Shown piece after piece: positions 39,201-53,074 of a stretch of 64,000 nucleotides of DNA. The stretch comes from Rotaria macrura. Taxonomy: Eukaryota > Rotifera > Eurotatoria > Philodinida > Philodinidae. The translations under genes and the position numbers were made by a program. The DNA lies in the NCBI GenBank assembly GCA_900239685.1, contig OENT01000018.1, positions 330,488 to 394,487 of the forward strand, written 5' to 3'. Position 1 is the stretch's first letter, and the number at the start of each line of letters is the position of its first letter. The notes beneath the pieces were generated by a model, which was given only the letters and a program-made list of their open reading frames with translations, was not told where the DNA came from and made no database searches.

Positions 39201-40181
39201 TTCTTAGAAATGTTACACTAATAAATCTCATGGTGATATGTCGAACGAAATGACAACGTTTATCACAAAATCAACCTGTGTATGAATTTTAAATATTGAA
39301 TCTTTTGAACGAAAAATATGGCATCACACTTTCATTCTGAATATACAAATCCTAGTTGTGCGTCATTTACTTTCATTATGATGACAGACCATTATAGTTT
39401 ATACAAATAAATGTGTCAAAATGAACGAAAGTTTTTTCTAGATAGACTTTGAAAATCTTTTTTTTTTAAAATTGAATACCTTTTTTCCATGCAAAATACA
39501 TCGATATAATGATAGATGTTGACCATCATTTAACGTCAGAATAATTTTTGGATTATTTCTTGCACATGTATTATAAGATGATCCATCTACAGATGTATTT
39601 AATAGATTTTCATCGCCACTTAACTCATCACTCGATGAATTACTTCCTGATATACTCGATATATCTTCTACGAATAAATGAAAATCAATTGAAAATAATT
39701 TAACACAATCAGATAACCTACTCTCCATATCCTCGAATTTTTCAGATGAAAATGGTTGTTGGTTACGTAGTTTTCTCTTAAGATTAAATCGATGCCAATC
39801 GGATTTAAAGTGAAGTATCTAATTTTAAATAATAACAACAAGAAGGCCATGGATTAGATACATATGTATCGCCGAGTGTGAAAATCGAACCTGTTCTGCT
39901 CGATCAGTAAATTGACATTGACAAGTAGCACATGCAAGCGTATCGGAAATGGATAAATTCTGTAATTGAATATCATGATGATGTTCTAATAATAGGAGTA
40001 AAGGGTTTTTATTCTCTTTATTTTTGCAAAAAAACTCTTCAAAAATCATACTCTCTATTCCAAGTGGATCAATGGTCGTTTCAGGGAAAAAGACATGTTC
40101 AGTAAATGGACGACTGACATTTTGTAAACAATAATTGAGGTCCTTGTCAACGAACAATTTAAGTTGCTTGAATGACGCCAT
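36231..40181 (-). CDS. ANKZF1: ANKZF1 / Vms1-type peptidyl-tRNA endonuclease of ribosome quality control
   Basis: ANKZF1 (yeast Vms1) releases nascent chains from peptidyl-tRNA on stalled 60S subunits and also acts in the mitochondrial stress response. Start is ATG at 40181 (MASFKQLKLF). A C2H2 finger is formed across the first intron: CATCQCQF in exon 1, then HFKSDWHRFNLKRKL from about 39828. The VLRF1 release-factor-like domain lies in the exon near 38640-38400, with AAGGHFAIGLFERD and RAKQGTAQ; the latter carries the conserved Gln of the catalytic GxxQ-type loop, followed by KARSAGANLRR. The last exon (about 36960-36231) holds ankyrin repeats (LLHIASERGHLKIIQRLLHE), a basic coiled VIM-like helix (DRERRRQTKKRR) and a C-terminal Cys-rich segment (CWQCAK and CSTACLKTH). 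It is divergent from GCSH. The order of domains matches the family; exon ends are approximate. Confidence 0.93.
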
Positions 40182-40629
40182 AAAGAAAATTTTTCTTGAC
40201 TAGAAAGTGAAAAGAATATTTACAGGTAATAAAATATAACTTCATCGAGTATTTAAAGAATAAGTCCAATAGAAGAAAAAATGTTGCCTCCTCAAAACCA
40301 AAGTTAATTCATTGCGCAAGTTATTACGAAATAATTGTAAGAAAAGTGACTCAATACAATATGGATCTGCAAAACAAAAATGCAATCAGTAGTAGTATCC
40401 ATCGACCAGACTGCATGCGTGCAAGCAAGCAAGGAAGCAAACGTATTATTTATAATGACTCATTCTAATCAAACGATTGGCTTCTATTGAAACGAATCAT
40501 CTCAAAAAGCTTCTTTATATACGACGTATACAACAACACGTGTTATACTACTACGAGAAAATCAATGCCTATTTGTTACCTCCTATTCTATTATTCTAAC
40601 TTGGTTTTCGTTTTCAATTTTTCTCTTAG
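40182..40629. promoter_or_regulatory. Likely bidirectional promoter between ANKZF1 and GCSH
   Basis: 448 bases separate the two start codons, which point away from each other, so both promoters must fit here unless 5' introns extend them. No motif was identified with confidence. Both products act, at least partly, in mitochondrial function, so shared regulation is possible but unproven. Confidence 0.5.
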
Positions 40630-41127
40630 ATGTCCAATATATCGACATTCCTAATTCGTCGTACTATTCAATTCCATCCAATACGTCAAATTCACTTAAC
40701 ACGATGTATTTATCAAGAACGTTACTTTAGTAAAAAACATGAATGGGTCGAATTAATTGATAAAAGTAAAAAACCAAATGAAGTTCGTGTCGGTATAAGT
40801 GACTATGCTCAACGTGCGCTAGGTGATGTTGTTTATTGTGAATTGCCAGCAATCGGTACTAAATTTAAACGCGATGATACATTTGCAACATTGGAATCGG
40901 TTAAGGCCGTATCGGATTGTTACATGCCGCTCGATGGTGAAATTACTAGTGTCAATGAGCAATTAAACAATGAAGCTGATTTGATTAATAAAAGTCCCTA
41001 TGAAAAAGGTTGGCTTGTGCAAGCTATTATTGATGAAAAAGCTAAAACTGAAATCTCAACAACCTTAATGAACGAGAAGCAATATAATGAATTCATTGAA
41101 ACAAGCAAAGAAGCTGGCGATCATTAA
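40630..41127 (+). CDS. GCSH: Glycine cleavage system H protein, mitochondrial
   Basis: The H protein carries a lipoyl arm that shuttles the aminomethyl group between the P, T and L proteins in the mitochondrial matrix. The frame is 165 residues in a single exon, of normal length for the family. Residues 1-32 are Arg-rich without acidic residues (FLIRRTIQFHPIRQIHLTR), fitting a matrix-targeting presequence. The mature part begins around YFSKKHEWVEL. The lipoylation site is ESVKAVSD, with the modified Lys at residue 92. GISDYAQRALGDVV and YMPLDGEI are typical conserved segments. The start is preceded by a pyrimidine-rich stretch ending in TTAG just before ATG; this could be an acceptor site, so a non-coding 5' exon is possible. 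Confidence 0.96.
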   Translation: MSNISTFLIRRTIQFHPIRQIHLTRCIYQERYFSKKHEWVELIDKSKKPNEVRVGISDYAQRALGDVVYCELPAIGTKFKRDDTFATLESVKAVSDCYMPLDGEITSVNEQLNNEADLINKSPYEKGWLVQAIIDEKAKTEISTTLMNEKQYNEFIETSKEAGDH

Positions 41128-41312
41128 GTTCTTCCTATTATGTTTTTCGTCCTTCATTAACGAACATTGACTATTCCCTTTTCTCTCTTTTCGTGATACA
41201 GTGGCTTAAAAAAAATGAGATGATAAGAATGGGTGCTCGTCTTTTCTTTCTGTACACTGTTGATTATCCCTAAGTTTTTTAGAGGTTCATTTTTAAGATT
41301 TCAATTAATAAC

Positions 41313-44300
41313 ATGCTGCAAGTTCTCTTTGATGAAGATGGTGGAGATGCAGAACGTAAGATACAATCGTCGATAAAATTTATGCGGAAGTGCAAAAAAC
41401 CATTCTTTCTTTCTTTTTCTTGTACAGCTTATTCTCAAGCAACATCTAGTACAAGTACCAAGTCTAATGTTGAGAGACCACCACCAAAACGAAATGAAAC
41501 AAATCTATGCGGACTAAAAAATCAAGGAGCCACTTGGTAAGATAATATTCTTTTATGTACATTGATAGAAAAGAAAACGAATTCTTTTGCAGCTATCTGA
41601 ATGCTCTCATTCAAACATTACTCTATACGCCAGAATTTCGTGGTACGTATACGAAAATTTTCAAAATTCTATTAATATTCTAAGGGTTCATATCTATGTC
41701 ACCCATCTTCTCTCTTTCTGTATATATATATATACAATTGACTTAAAGTAATGGGAAGAAAAACTGAAATTCTTGTTTTACATTATGGATAATTTCTAAA
41801 AGTGTATCATTGCTTCACTAGATATTAATATTATTCAATTGAAAATAGAGAATTTCTGTGAAAGATCATTGACATGTACATGAAATAGTTGATGAATGCC
41901 TCTATTGATTCTCATATTTTTCTTTAGAACCTCTTTTCAGTCTATCCGCTAAAGATCTTAATCTTCCATCGAATTCTAATGATTCAAGTCAAACTCCGTC
42001 CAGTGGAAGTAGTTTAAAAGTAAAAACAAAACATGTTTGTTTTGATTTTGTGTTTATGAGACTGTTTTTTCTTTCTTCTTCTACTAGGTTCGTAAGATTA
42101 TTGTTGAATTGCAGCGTCTTTTTGCTGAAATGCTTTTACTTAATCAACAAGCATGTTCATCAATTCGATTAACTGATAGTTTTGGCTGGCAATCGAACGA
42201 AGTTTGTTATTGTTTCGATGTTTCAATAGATCTATACTATGGTGTATATTTAGACATTTGATCACCAAGATGTTCATGAACTGAATCGTTTACTTTTCGA
42301 TGCCATACAAAAATCTTTACAGGGTACAATACAGTCAAATTTAATACGTTTGTGTTATGAAGGTTCAGCCATTAATTATACACAATGTAAACAATGTCAG
42401 AAAATTTTCAAACGAACAGTAAATTATTATTTTGAAATTTGTTTTTACTGTAATGAACATGTTTTCTTTTCTATCTTTTCTCTAGGAAGATTATCAAGAT
42501 CTACCATTAGTCGTACAAGATAATCCAAATTTATATGAATCATTAGCAAACATGTTCATTCGTCATGAACATTTAGTTGGTGATAATCAATATCGATGTT
42601 CGTCATGTGAGAATGCATTGTGTGATGCCGAAAAAGTAAAAAGTACGAAAAGAAAAATGACGTTGACATTTGTTTTTTGTTCATTCTAGTGGGCTAAAAT
42701 AAGTAAATTACCGCCAATATTAACATTTCCATTACAAAGATTTGTCTATGACATTAAAACCGGTAATCGATTGAAAAAAACAACACGTTATGAATTTCCA
42801 TTTTACATTGATCTAAAAGACTTTTGTGAAGTAAATGAATCAACGAAAACACAATGATGCCAATTATCCTACATATTTTTTGTTTTCTTTATTTTCAGGA
42901 TTCTGTAATTGAAACAGATTATGAATTATTTGCTGTTGTTATTCATAAGGGTACGTGTTATTCTGGGCACTATTATGGTTATATTAAAGATATCGATCAT
43001 ATTGGCTCTTGGTCTCGTCCACCACCACCGCCATCACCTTCAGTAAGTTATTTGTATTAGCAGAAAAAATAAAGAATCTAAATCATTAGTGTACATTTCA
43101 TATGAAGATATGAACGAAAGAATAACCAATAGAAACAAAAAGATAGACGCATCCGATTAAGTTATGCTAACATTAGTCATATCGATAGAACTACTTGAGC
43201 TCATTTCGAATGATTCAATAAAACTATCTTGATAACTTTAGGGAAATAATTTCATGTAAAATAGAAATTTTCATCAAGTTCATCATAGAATTCTTTTCTT
43301 GGATGATTTTAATTGTTCAGCAAGCGAATAAAACAATGTTCTATGTAGTTTGATAGTGAAAGAATAATAGACTCAACATGTCACTGCCATTATATCATTC
43401 GTTTACTAATAATTTCAATAAGAGCTATTCGTAATCATCCGTGATGGTAATTTTAGATTAAATTATATTTCTCGTCTCTTGAAAATATCAAGTTATTCCC
43501 TGCATAGTAAAATACAAAACAAAAGATTATTGTCGTAAATAGAGATAAACGGTCGATAAAGGAATAGAATGTAGTATACAAATCATCACAAGGATTATTT
43601 CGAATATTTCATAATTAGATAATTGCAGCTCTATATGTATATAAGATTAGACGATATACCTTCAAGATAATAAATAATCTAGTATTACTTTTAGCTATCG
43701 TAAAAACAAACATATCTTATCAAATTTTAATTATTATAGTATTAGTTGAAGCATGAGATTAAATATCAGTGAAATGAACACCATTATTTTCAAGGATGTT
43801 TACCCCGGTACTTTTCGTCTTTTTCTTTGAGTATTATCTAGATAAACTAGCAAACTTGTGTAGAAAGTTGAAGATGATGAGTCATTTATAAACTTCAAAT
43901 CAACAGTATAGTAGAAATCGATATGTGGAATGAATCTTAATCAAACGATGAAATAGCCCATGCTAATAGACTGTAGACAAGCTTGAAAATTAAGAAAATA
44001 GAGAAAGACAGAATTTTTTCACTATCTAAAATTCTATCTTTAATCACCGTTATATTTTATTAAAGCAAAAGTTTAAAAAAAATCCTATAGCATATTTTTA
44101 TTTTCAATACAATAGACTTACAATGGAAAAAAAAACGAACATTTCTAAATTCATATAATTTATCATAGACGAAATCATCGAACAAACAAAAAACAACGAA
44201 TGCACGCAATAGTAATACACCAAATAGTAGTTCTCGTGTGAATCGAAATTCAAATCAAAGTGATCCAGTCGAAACTGATGAAGAAATAGCGAAAAAAATT

Positions 44301-47300
44301 GATCTAATTCGAACAATATTATTATCCTGTGATGGTTGGTTTGCTCTTGATGATCTTTTCAAAGTAAACATCTAAATTTATACATTTCTAAACCACAGTA
44401 ACTCGTCTCGAAAAAACTGAATACTATCCTTTATGAAACTTTGCACGCACTCGACAATGGACCTTAATTGCAAACATCTATTTTCTCTGTATCGATTTAC
44501 TTATTTATCGTTCTGTTTCATTATTCCAGATGGTAGTTTTATGTGATATTCAATAGAATTTCATAAGCTTAATTTATTATATATATATATAGAGCGAGAG
44601 AGAGAGAGAGTAGACAAATGAGTGTTTAATTGGTAATCGCTAATGCACTAATCTCATATCGTATGACCAGGATAGATTGTTATACGTTGGTTTCCAATTT
44701 GACTATTATTATAAAAAATAGTTGCTTGATCATTCATGATTCTTCAAACATGATCGTTAATTTCTAACTAGATACTGAAGCAGCACAGGATGATCTTAAT
44801 CATAACAGGAAAGAATTATTTTCCCATCGTCACCTAGTCTGAAGTTAGATTTAGACATGTGCAAGTGTATAATAAACCCAAAGATTATAATCGAGAGAAT
44901 TAACTTCATAAAATTTTAATGTATCGACACGGCCACGGATCAGCGATCTTGTGTGGGCGATGTGTAAAATTGAAAGTGAAGAGAAACTGTCTCGAAAATC
45001 GAAATTGTGTTACCAACAGTTTATTAGACTTCTTGAAAACTATAAGTGGAGTGATATACACTCCAGTTTTTCCCCGATACGTGCTCCAATAAAAACCCAT
45101 CGAGTAATTTCATCCAAAAGGTACAGCTTTTTGACGTTGTTAGATTTTATTTTTCTCTGAAAACTTGTCGGAAGATTTTATGAGATTTTATTGTAAGAAT
45201 AAAACGAGCATACTGCAAAGATAAGACTGTTTGCATGGTACTCATGTATCAGAAAAGAAGACCAATTTTATCTTTATGGTTTGAAATGGTAAGTCCTGAA
45301 ACCTTCCCTGTATAAATTAGCGAAATAAGCTTTTTTTATTTGATGCAGTAAACGTGGATCAGAAGCGATCTGATATTCTAACAGGTTGTTGGAAACGCAA
45401 CAACTTTTCAATGCCACCTTAATTTGAATTCTTCGTTCTTTCGTATAAAAATAATTTCCCGCCTAGTCATTCCAAAAAAAGATTAAATTGTTTTGAAATT
45501 CCGTAAAATTTACCTTTTGTGATATGATTCTGTTGCAGTAGAAGAGAAATGAATGAAATCATTATTGGTGATAGATCTAAACAAGCACTATTTCTGATAA
45601 AAATTTCCGAAAGTTTGCTTATATTACAATGAAGTTGCAAAGACTATAATCTCAAAAAAATGAAATTCCGTAACGCTTGGCCATGCCGTTATGTCAAAGA
45701 GATATCAAATTAATTTTCAGTTAACATTGATAATAGTTTAATTGATAAATTAAAAAAAAATGCTTTTCTAGTTTTTATGATTACAGCACGATTAGATCTC
45801 TATGTAATTCTTACACTAGTAGTTTTCAAAGCAACTATTCGAAAGAATTGTACACGAGAAGTATCGTACTGAAAACTATTGATTGGTATTCAGCAAATGT
45901 TCTTTAGGAGACTATAGTTTTACAGTTGTTTCTTGCACTAGAAATAACAAACGGCAGTGATCTTTAGAAAGAAAACAAGTCGATGTCAGCCATGATTAAT
46001 AGTTGATGATATTGGTATTATAATGTCAACAAATGAACTAGTCGTTACTTGCCATCCGAATTCGTACATGCAAAGTATCATAAAGAATATCAGTACGTCG
46101 TCGAGTAGTTACTTTGTATAGGAGTATATGCATGAAATAAAAAGAATTTCGAAAAACAAACCAATTTTCTATTTTATAAGACTTACCGAGATAATACAAT
46201 AGTTCCACGTGGTCGAACGCGTGGTTCAAATGGTGCGTTTACAAAAGTAAGACTCATCTTTTTCTTTGCATATCATTCGTATCTAATCAAAATTCGTCAA
46301 TGATTCCTATAGTTTCTTCGTAGTCATCCAGAAGTGTTTCTTGTTGATGATAAACGTGTTCGATTAGTTGAACAAATGGACATGGATGAATGCGAAATAA
46401 TCGATATGGATTATGAGTCATCACAACTCGATAAACCATTAGTGAATGACGATGAAAATGATGAATACTGGTTTTGTTTTGATGATTCAACAGTGACAAG
46501 TGTTACACGACAACATATACAAAGACATTATGGATTAAACGATTGTGCGTATATGTTATTTTATAGATTAAAACACCATCGAAATAGTAATGGATCAACA
46601 ATGGATTGCTCTAATACAATATATTCAATACCAGAATGGTTGATTGATGAAATAACGGAAAAAAATAAAAATTTAGAAGAAAAACGGTAGATTTGTTTGT
46701 ATCCCATAGAAATACATGTATCAAGTTATTTGTTTTTTTTTCTTTCATTTTTGCTTTCATATAGAGAAGTCTACGAAAAATATCAAAATCAATTACCAGT
46801 AACTATCTATCCAAGTGAATGGTTTGAAATTATCGATGAATGTCGACTAAATTTAAATAATAATAATCAAGTACTTTTTCCCGATCAGTATGGTGAACAT
46901 ATATTTGATAAACGAACCAAACTCACCGAATTCATTTCCAATCTTGAGGTATACATCTACGAAACATATTGATGCTATTTCTAGTAGATACCTTAAATGT
47001 TAACTTTGTCAAACATAAACTAACGGAAGTATTTTACATGCAAATATCTTAGTATTCAGTATAAAATACTTTCGATGTATAGCAACATCGAGATTCTAAA
47101 TGATCAAAAAAACAATAATTTTTAGGACACACTATCTTACTAAAATAGAAATACTTCATTATAGACAAAATTGTAACTATCACATGTAGATGTATTTGTT
47201 AGTTCGGGTTAGTTGAAGAGAAATCTATGACGACGCAACATCTACTCCTTTCTGAGATTGAAAGTAGAACAGGCCAATCATATAGAGAATAACAAAAACC

Positions 47301-50300
47301 TAAGAAATGATGAGGAGTCACTAATTTAATGACATCCTGATCGAAATTTACACTGAATAAATAATTGCGTTTGACTACAGATACGCAAATTTTACTGTGA
47401 GCAAGACTCTCGATTAATTTTTTGGGAGTCGTAGGGGCTAAGTTTTTTGCCCGACAGTGTTCAGAAATTTTTCCTAACAGTCATTCTTGTAGAAGTTGTT
47501 TATATTTAATTTGCAGTTATCTGAAACAGATTATCTATTTCGAATGTCTAAGAACGAACATCTCGTGTAATTTTCAGCAAAAACAGTCTACTTGACGCGC
47601 TGAAACGACGATATTCTATACACTGTCTGGAAAATCTAGAAGATTCAGCAGAGCTCATAGTATGAGCAAAGTAAGAGTGAAATATGCACTATCTGAGAGA
47701 TTGTCAGAAACCTAGGTTCTACAGAAATTTTCGCAGATATACCACGAAAAGCATTTGGCAGAATGGCTGAAAACATTGGGGAGGGGGGGGAGGCGAGCCC
47801 CCCTCTCCTCACATCGTGGACTTTGACTATACGTATCTAGAGAGAGGTATTACGAATAAAATTTAGACATAAAGTCTATAAAACTATGTTGCTGGATAAT
47901 TCGTGTATTTCAATGCTTCGATACTAATAAGCAATGCAAAAGTCTTTGGAAAAATGTCAAACTATCTTACTACCATGTGGCTGACTTACAAATCAATCAA
48001 TTTTTTTTCTTATTGGAAAGAGCAAAGTCTGAACTACACATTTTCTACCAGACCTATTCTCCGAAAACGAATCTGAGAAAGAGGAAAAGTCAAAACCGAA
48101 GCACCTCTAAAAAGCGTTCTTGCAATTACACTATCACACGACGTTGTTTTCTATTTTCTATTATTTTTTTTTTTCATCAGAAGATAAATGAAAAAACACT
48201 TTAAATGATGATTTGTGTAGAATAAGCAGTACTCTTTCCATCTGTATGTTCGAAATCAAATCTACTCTAGATGTTTGTACCAAAATATGTTCTTCTCTAA
48301 AAGAGACTAAGTAAGTTCGTGTGACGTAGTACATGGCCATTGCGCAACAATAAAAAATATTTTTTGAATTAATTTTTTTCTGCAAATTTCTACGATCGGA
48401 CATATTTTAAACAAATAATACAGACTACATTGAGTTCATACACGATTTTAGAAGATAATGGGTGATTATCTTGTGACAATGATAGTTTTTGCAAAAGATT
48501 CGATCTTACAAAAAATATCATGTTTAAAACGTTTGTGATTCAAGAACGAATCTACAATTTTTACTAATTTTGATATCGATAGAGGTTTTGATTCTCTACA
48601 TTTTTATGTATTGTGTTGTTCAATTTTGATAAATGGGATTCGAAATAATTGAGAAATACTAACTTTTGAAGTTGATAAAACGTTGCAAGAACGTTTTTAG
48701 AGGTGCTTCTCAGATTTCTTGTGGAAGAATATGTCTGGTAGAAAGTTTCTAGTTCAAACTTGCCTCTTTTCAATAAAAAAAAATTGATTGATTTTTAAGT
48801 CAGCCACATGGTCCAAGACAGTTTGATATTTTTCTAAAGACTTTTGCATCGCTTGTTATTGTAGTTAAGAAATTTTCACGAGTCTAATCCTGGTAATTCC
48901 TATTGCACAACAACCATGAACTTAAACATGATTCTTGTTCAGATTTCTTTCTTGTCATACAATCATAAATCGATCTGATCCTTATCTTTTAATTTCAAAT
49001 CCAGACAACATGCTAATCTTTCTACTCTGCTGGAATTCTCGAACACGACATAGAGTTTGTCTGTCCAGTTTGTAGACCATTTTTGATCGTTGTCGCAAAG
49101 AAATATTTTCCATTGATTTCTTATTGCTATTCTATTTTATTTTATTTTTTTTTTGAAGGACACTTTCGGTCTAGAAAGTCATTTCTATGTTGCGAAAAAA
49201 CTTCGGTCTGGGCAATTACATTTAATAAGTGAACTAACAAATTCCGACGATGATCTAACATTAGATAAAAATGATCTCTCGAACTATCGTCATCTAATTG
49301 TCTTTAAGCATCCATCAACACTACTAGATGCCGTTCTGCAAGGTGAAGAATTCGAACCAATCATGTTAAATATTGTCTATGGTTTTCCTGATGCACATAT
49401 TCATGCATCTCGTTTACAAACTACAAGACATGTATCAAAAAATACAACATTATTTGATTTGAAACGACAATTGTTTTACGATTATTATCAATATGACGAT
49501 CCGCAAACTTTGAGACTAGTTCGTATGGGTAAATTGAATTTAGAAGAGAAGAATAATCGCAAATCACGTCGAGAATATAAGACTGATGAAGAAAAACAAA
49601 CATTAGCACAGTTATATCTACATGATGGTGATACATTAGGGATTGACAATAAAAATTCGATGTAAGTCATTGATTTCTTTATATTTTCTAGCAAATGTAA
49701 GAACTTTATATTTCAGTGTACCAAATTGGAAAGATGCTTCTTCGAATAATATGAATACGGGCAAAAGTCATTTATCATTAACAGTTAAAAATAATATTGA
49801 TTCAACAAATACAAAGCCCATGACATATAGTTGTTTAAATATAACAGTAAGATATGAGAATGACATGCAAACAAAAGATTCAACTATGAAATAATATTTT
49901 TAACTTTGTTTTTCTTCTTCGATATGACAACGAAAACAAAGTTAATTGACTTGAATGATTATCTAGCAGACTGAGTCCTAGTTCGATTCCAATTGATAAT
50001 TTATGACGAACATATCTTTAGAAAAAAAACAAGATCAAGCCAATCCAACTAAAATTGTAGAAGACTCGGAATAAAATCTTAATCTGTTGGGATATTTTTT
50101 TCTTGATTCATTCAACAAGTCGTACCTTTCAACAGATCATTCATATAAATCTGTTAATACAAATCGACCAAGAATTTAAATAAATGGTAGAATCGCTACT
50201 AATTTTATTCTTATCGTTATCATCAAAGAAAGCAGTTAAATCAATACTATTTTTGAGTTTTTGTTCTCGATCTTAATCATAGACTTTGACATGTCTTCCT

Positions 50301-53074
50301 CGGTTTCTAGCCTATTGGAAAAGTTAAATCAATGGCTATTCAAGCATTTGGCTTATCATTAGATTCATCTATGTGTCGATTATATATTGATGATGATTCT
50401 GATGTCACACATATTCCTCGTATGTTAATTTATCCGTTCAATATAGACATATTTCAGTTGCTTAGTTTTTTTTCATTTCAGTTTATGATCATCAACCTGT
50501 CGATACAATTGAGTTCAAGCAAAATAATACCAATCTATGTTTAAAATCTGGTCAAGCACTTAAAGAAAATCATCTTTTGATTAGTATTCTATCTGATCGT
50601 GAGCCTAGTTCATTAGAACTAATTGTTGATCAAACTATGACATTAACTGATTTATGGAGTTTAATCAAACAAGAACTTCATATGGATGGTAGAAAAAAAA
50701 AGCGTTCTATTTAATATTTAATCTCAATGAATTTCGATTCTTTTTTTTTGTTCGTTATTAGATAGTGATAACGAATATCATTTGTGTGAAGTAAAAACAT
50801 CATTGATCAATGATGGTCCACCATTAAATGATTTCGATCAAACACTACTAGCCAACGGCCTTTCGAATGGTACACAGTTAAAGATGCAAACAGGCAGTGT
50901 TGCACCGAGAAATCATGTTCGATTGAAAGTATTTCAGATTATTAACAAATATTATAAACCAATTGAAGCTAGTATGAATACATTACTCTTTGATGACTTA
51001 AACATTTCGCAGTATGACTCGCCAATCCAACTAGTGTTTTGTTCATAAGCTATTACTAATGAGACTTCTAGAAACTAACTAGCATTCATTCCAATGATAC
51101 TTTGTTGATTTTTCAGCGGAAAACAGAAATCACGAGTTCAATGACTTCAAAAAATCCGGAAAAAAGTGGGGGGAGGCTTGAGTAGAGATCTCTTGCTATA
51201 TATTCATAAAGAACGATTTTTGAAAAAAAAGGCTCTGCGCTGCACTGCTTTTTGGCATGCTCTTTCAAACAAACAAAAATTTAATACATCGTATAAAGCT
51301 GAACTGAGAAATTTGGGATGCGCTTTTTTGAAAGTACAAACTGAGAAAAACCGAAAAAGATTTTTTTCGATATTTGAGAATTTTTGATGAAAATTGAGTT
51401 TTTTTTTTTGGGGGGGGGGCTTAATAAATCGAATTATAAAATCTCCTAAGGAATTTGATTGATCTGATAATGTTGTGTTAAAATCGTCATTTTACAAATA
51501 TTCTCTCATTGTTTTCTTTGTATCAATCTTAAACCCAATAAAGTACATTCCATCTGAAATTCGCTCTACATTTTAGGAGTCAACGTGACCTATCCAAATC
51601 TTAAGATTGACTTTTAATAATCGAATCTGGGTAAATATATTTCGCAAGATCGAGTTTGTATCTGATTTATTGGATATTTTTCAAAAACTCGAATCCAAAT
51701 TACTTTAAGCCGTTGTTTTTCTTTTATATTAACCAAACGAATTTTTCTCAGAGAAATCCAGAAACCAAAATCGAAACCTAGAATAGATATCTTTTCTGTT
51801 TGATGACAGATGTTCACCACTCATTCTGTCAGACAACTAGATTCTTTCGGAAATTTCTATACTTATAATCGAACTCACAGTTACATATGAACGTTACAAT
51901 GTAGTCACCATATTGTTACAATCGTGGTCGAATACTAACATAAGATTTGAATTTACTTAAGTTCATTTTCATGGATAAAGATGCTAAGGTTTTCAATATA
52001 ACACTTGTTAGCTACATAAAGTTTGAACAGTATTGATAGTTAATCATGATTCTATGGAATATTTCTTTGCAAGTTATTCATAACCAAAATACTAGTTTGA
52101 TCGGGAGTCATCCTTGCCATCTGTTAATCGTGAGATAAAATAGTACATAGATTCTACGCGTTACTTCATTTCAGTACATACTCGACCTATATTTGAAATG
52201 ACTGAAGTCGAGAAACGATTTGAATTATCAACAGCATCCTCATTCAATGTTCTTCGTGAATACATAGCAAATTTTATCAATTTTCAAGTTCCAGCAAATT
52301 ATACTAACAATGTCCTCCCATTCGAATTTATTCGTCTGTATAATATTGAAGATAATCAACCAACATCAATAATTCATGAACCTTTACAAACAACAATAAA
52401 GTAAAATTTTTCTATTGAATAACATAAATTAAAATTTGATCGTTGTCTGGTTTATTCGATTTAGAGCAGCTAAAGTACGCGATCTATGTTCTTATGCATT
52501 TGAAATTTTATCTCATCCCGAATATTTAACAAAAAAAGATTTACTACTGAATGTAGTCTATTCGAAAGATCAGAATAATAATTTTTTTCAACATAAAATT
52601 GAACTTCATTGGCCATTACGAGACAATACAGTTGCTAAATACGAATATCTCGAACAACATATTCTATCACATTTAAAACTATTGATCAATGAAAATCTCG
52701 ATGAAGTAAATGATAGCAAAGTAACAATAGCACGTTATTTTCCTGACCGAGTACAATGGTTAATAATTGATCCTTCATTCGTAACGAATAAAAAAGTGAA
52801 AACAGCAAATCTCAATCTTAAATTAGAACCATATAAATTGATGGACTTCACCGTTCTTGGTATACTTGAAGGTAAACATTTAACAGTAGAGGATTTCGAT
52901 TCTCACTACGACAAAATCAAAAGACAAGAACTCGAACATGACAAAGAACAGAAACGAATGAATCGTGAAAAAAATCGAACTGAAAATGATCGTAATCAAC
53001 AAAATGGATGTAATGGACGACGAAAATCTCCACAAAATACAATGCGAATTAACGTCGATGATTTTGATGGCTAG
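41313..53074 (+). CDS. USP40: USP40, ubiquitin-specific protease with tandem ubiquitin-like region, multi-exon
   Basis: USP40 is a cysteine deubiquitinase. The first exon (41313-41355) encodes MLQVLFDEDGGDAE, followed by a linker exon 41428-41536 ending at the Cys box. The Cys box NQGATCYLNALIQT is split by an intron inside the catalytic Cys codon (TG at 41535-41536, C after the acceptor near 41591). Other catalytic-domain pieces are LTDSFGWQSNE, QDVHELNRLLFDAI, a zinc-finger-like CKQC and CSSC pair, LPPILTFPLQRFVYD, and the His box CYSGHYYGYIKD near 42955. Later exons (44171-44363, 46313-46690 with YMLFYRLKHH, 46766-46949, 49158-49661, 49718-49890, 50310-51048, 52175-52404 and 52465-53074) carry the long C-terminal ubiquitin-like region with LHDGDTLGI. 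Identification rests on the Cys and His boxes and on close correspondence of the N-terminal and middle segments with vertebrate USP40. Introns of 1-2 kb hold a foldback element and a G tract. Confidence 0.9.
44578..44611. repeat. (TA)n(GA)n compound microsatellite
   Basis: A TA run followed directly by a GA run in a USP40 intron. Confidence 0.8.
47923..48867. mobile_element. Foldback element, copy 2, in a USP40 intron
   Basis: The left arm (about 47923-48135) is matched in inverted orientation by the right arm (about 48660-48867). Long identical or near-identical blocks include CATGTGGCTGACTTA, AATCAATCAATTTTTTTT, TTTCTACCAGAC and GCACCTCTAAAAA. The right arm lacks about 17 bases present near 48085 in the left. 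The arm sequence aligns, with substitutions, to the arms of copy 1 at 13700-15210: GGAAAAATGT, ACCATGT, then the CAGACATATT and GTACCTCTAAAAA equivalents. The loop is about 0.5 kb of AT-rich DNA without coding. The intron spans about 46950-49157. Confidence 0.75.
51409..51419. repeat. Isolated G tract in a USP40 intron
   Basis: Ten or so G residues preceded by a run of T in AT-rich intronic sequence. A similar G/C-rich patch with inverted character (GGGGAGG against CCTCTCC) lies near 47778-47810. Confidence 0.8.

Noticed and set aside
44906..45160. Overlapping frames on both strands inside a USP40 intron
   Set aside because: No codon bias or domain on either strand; intronic.
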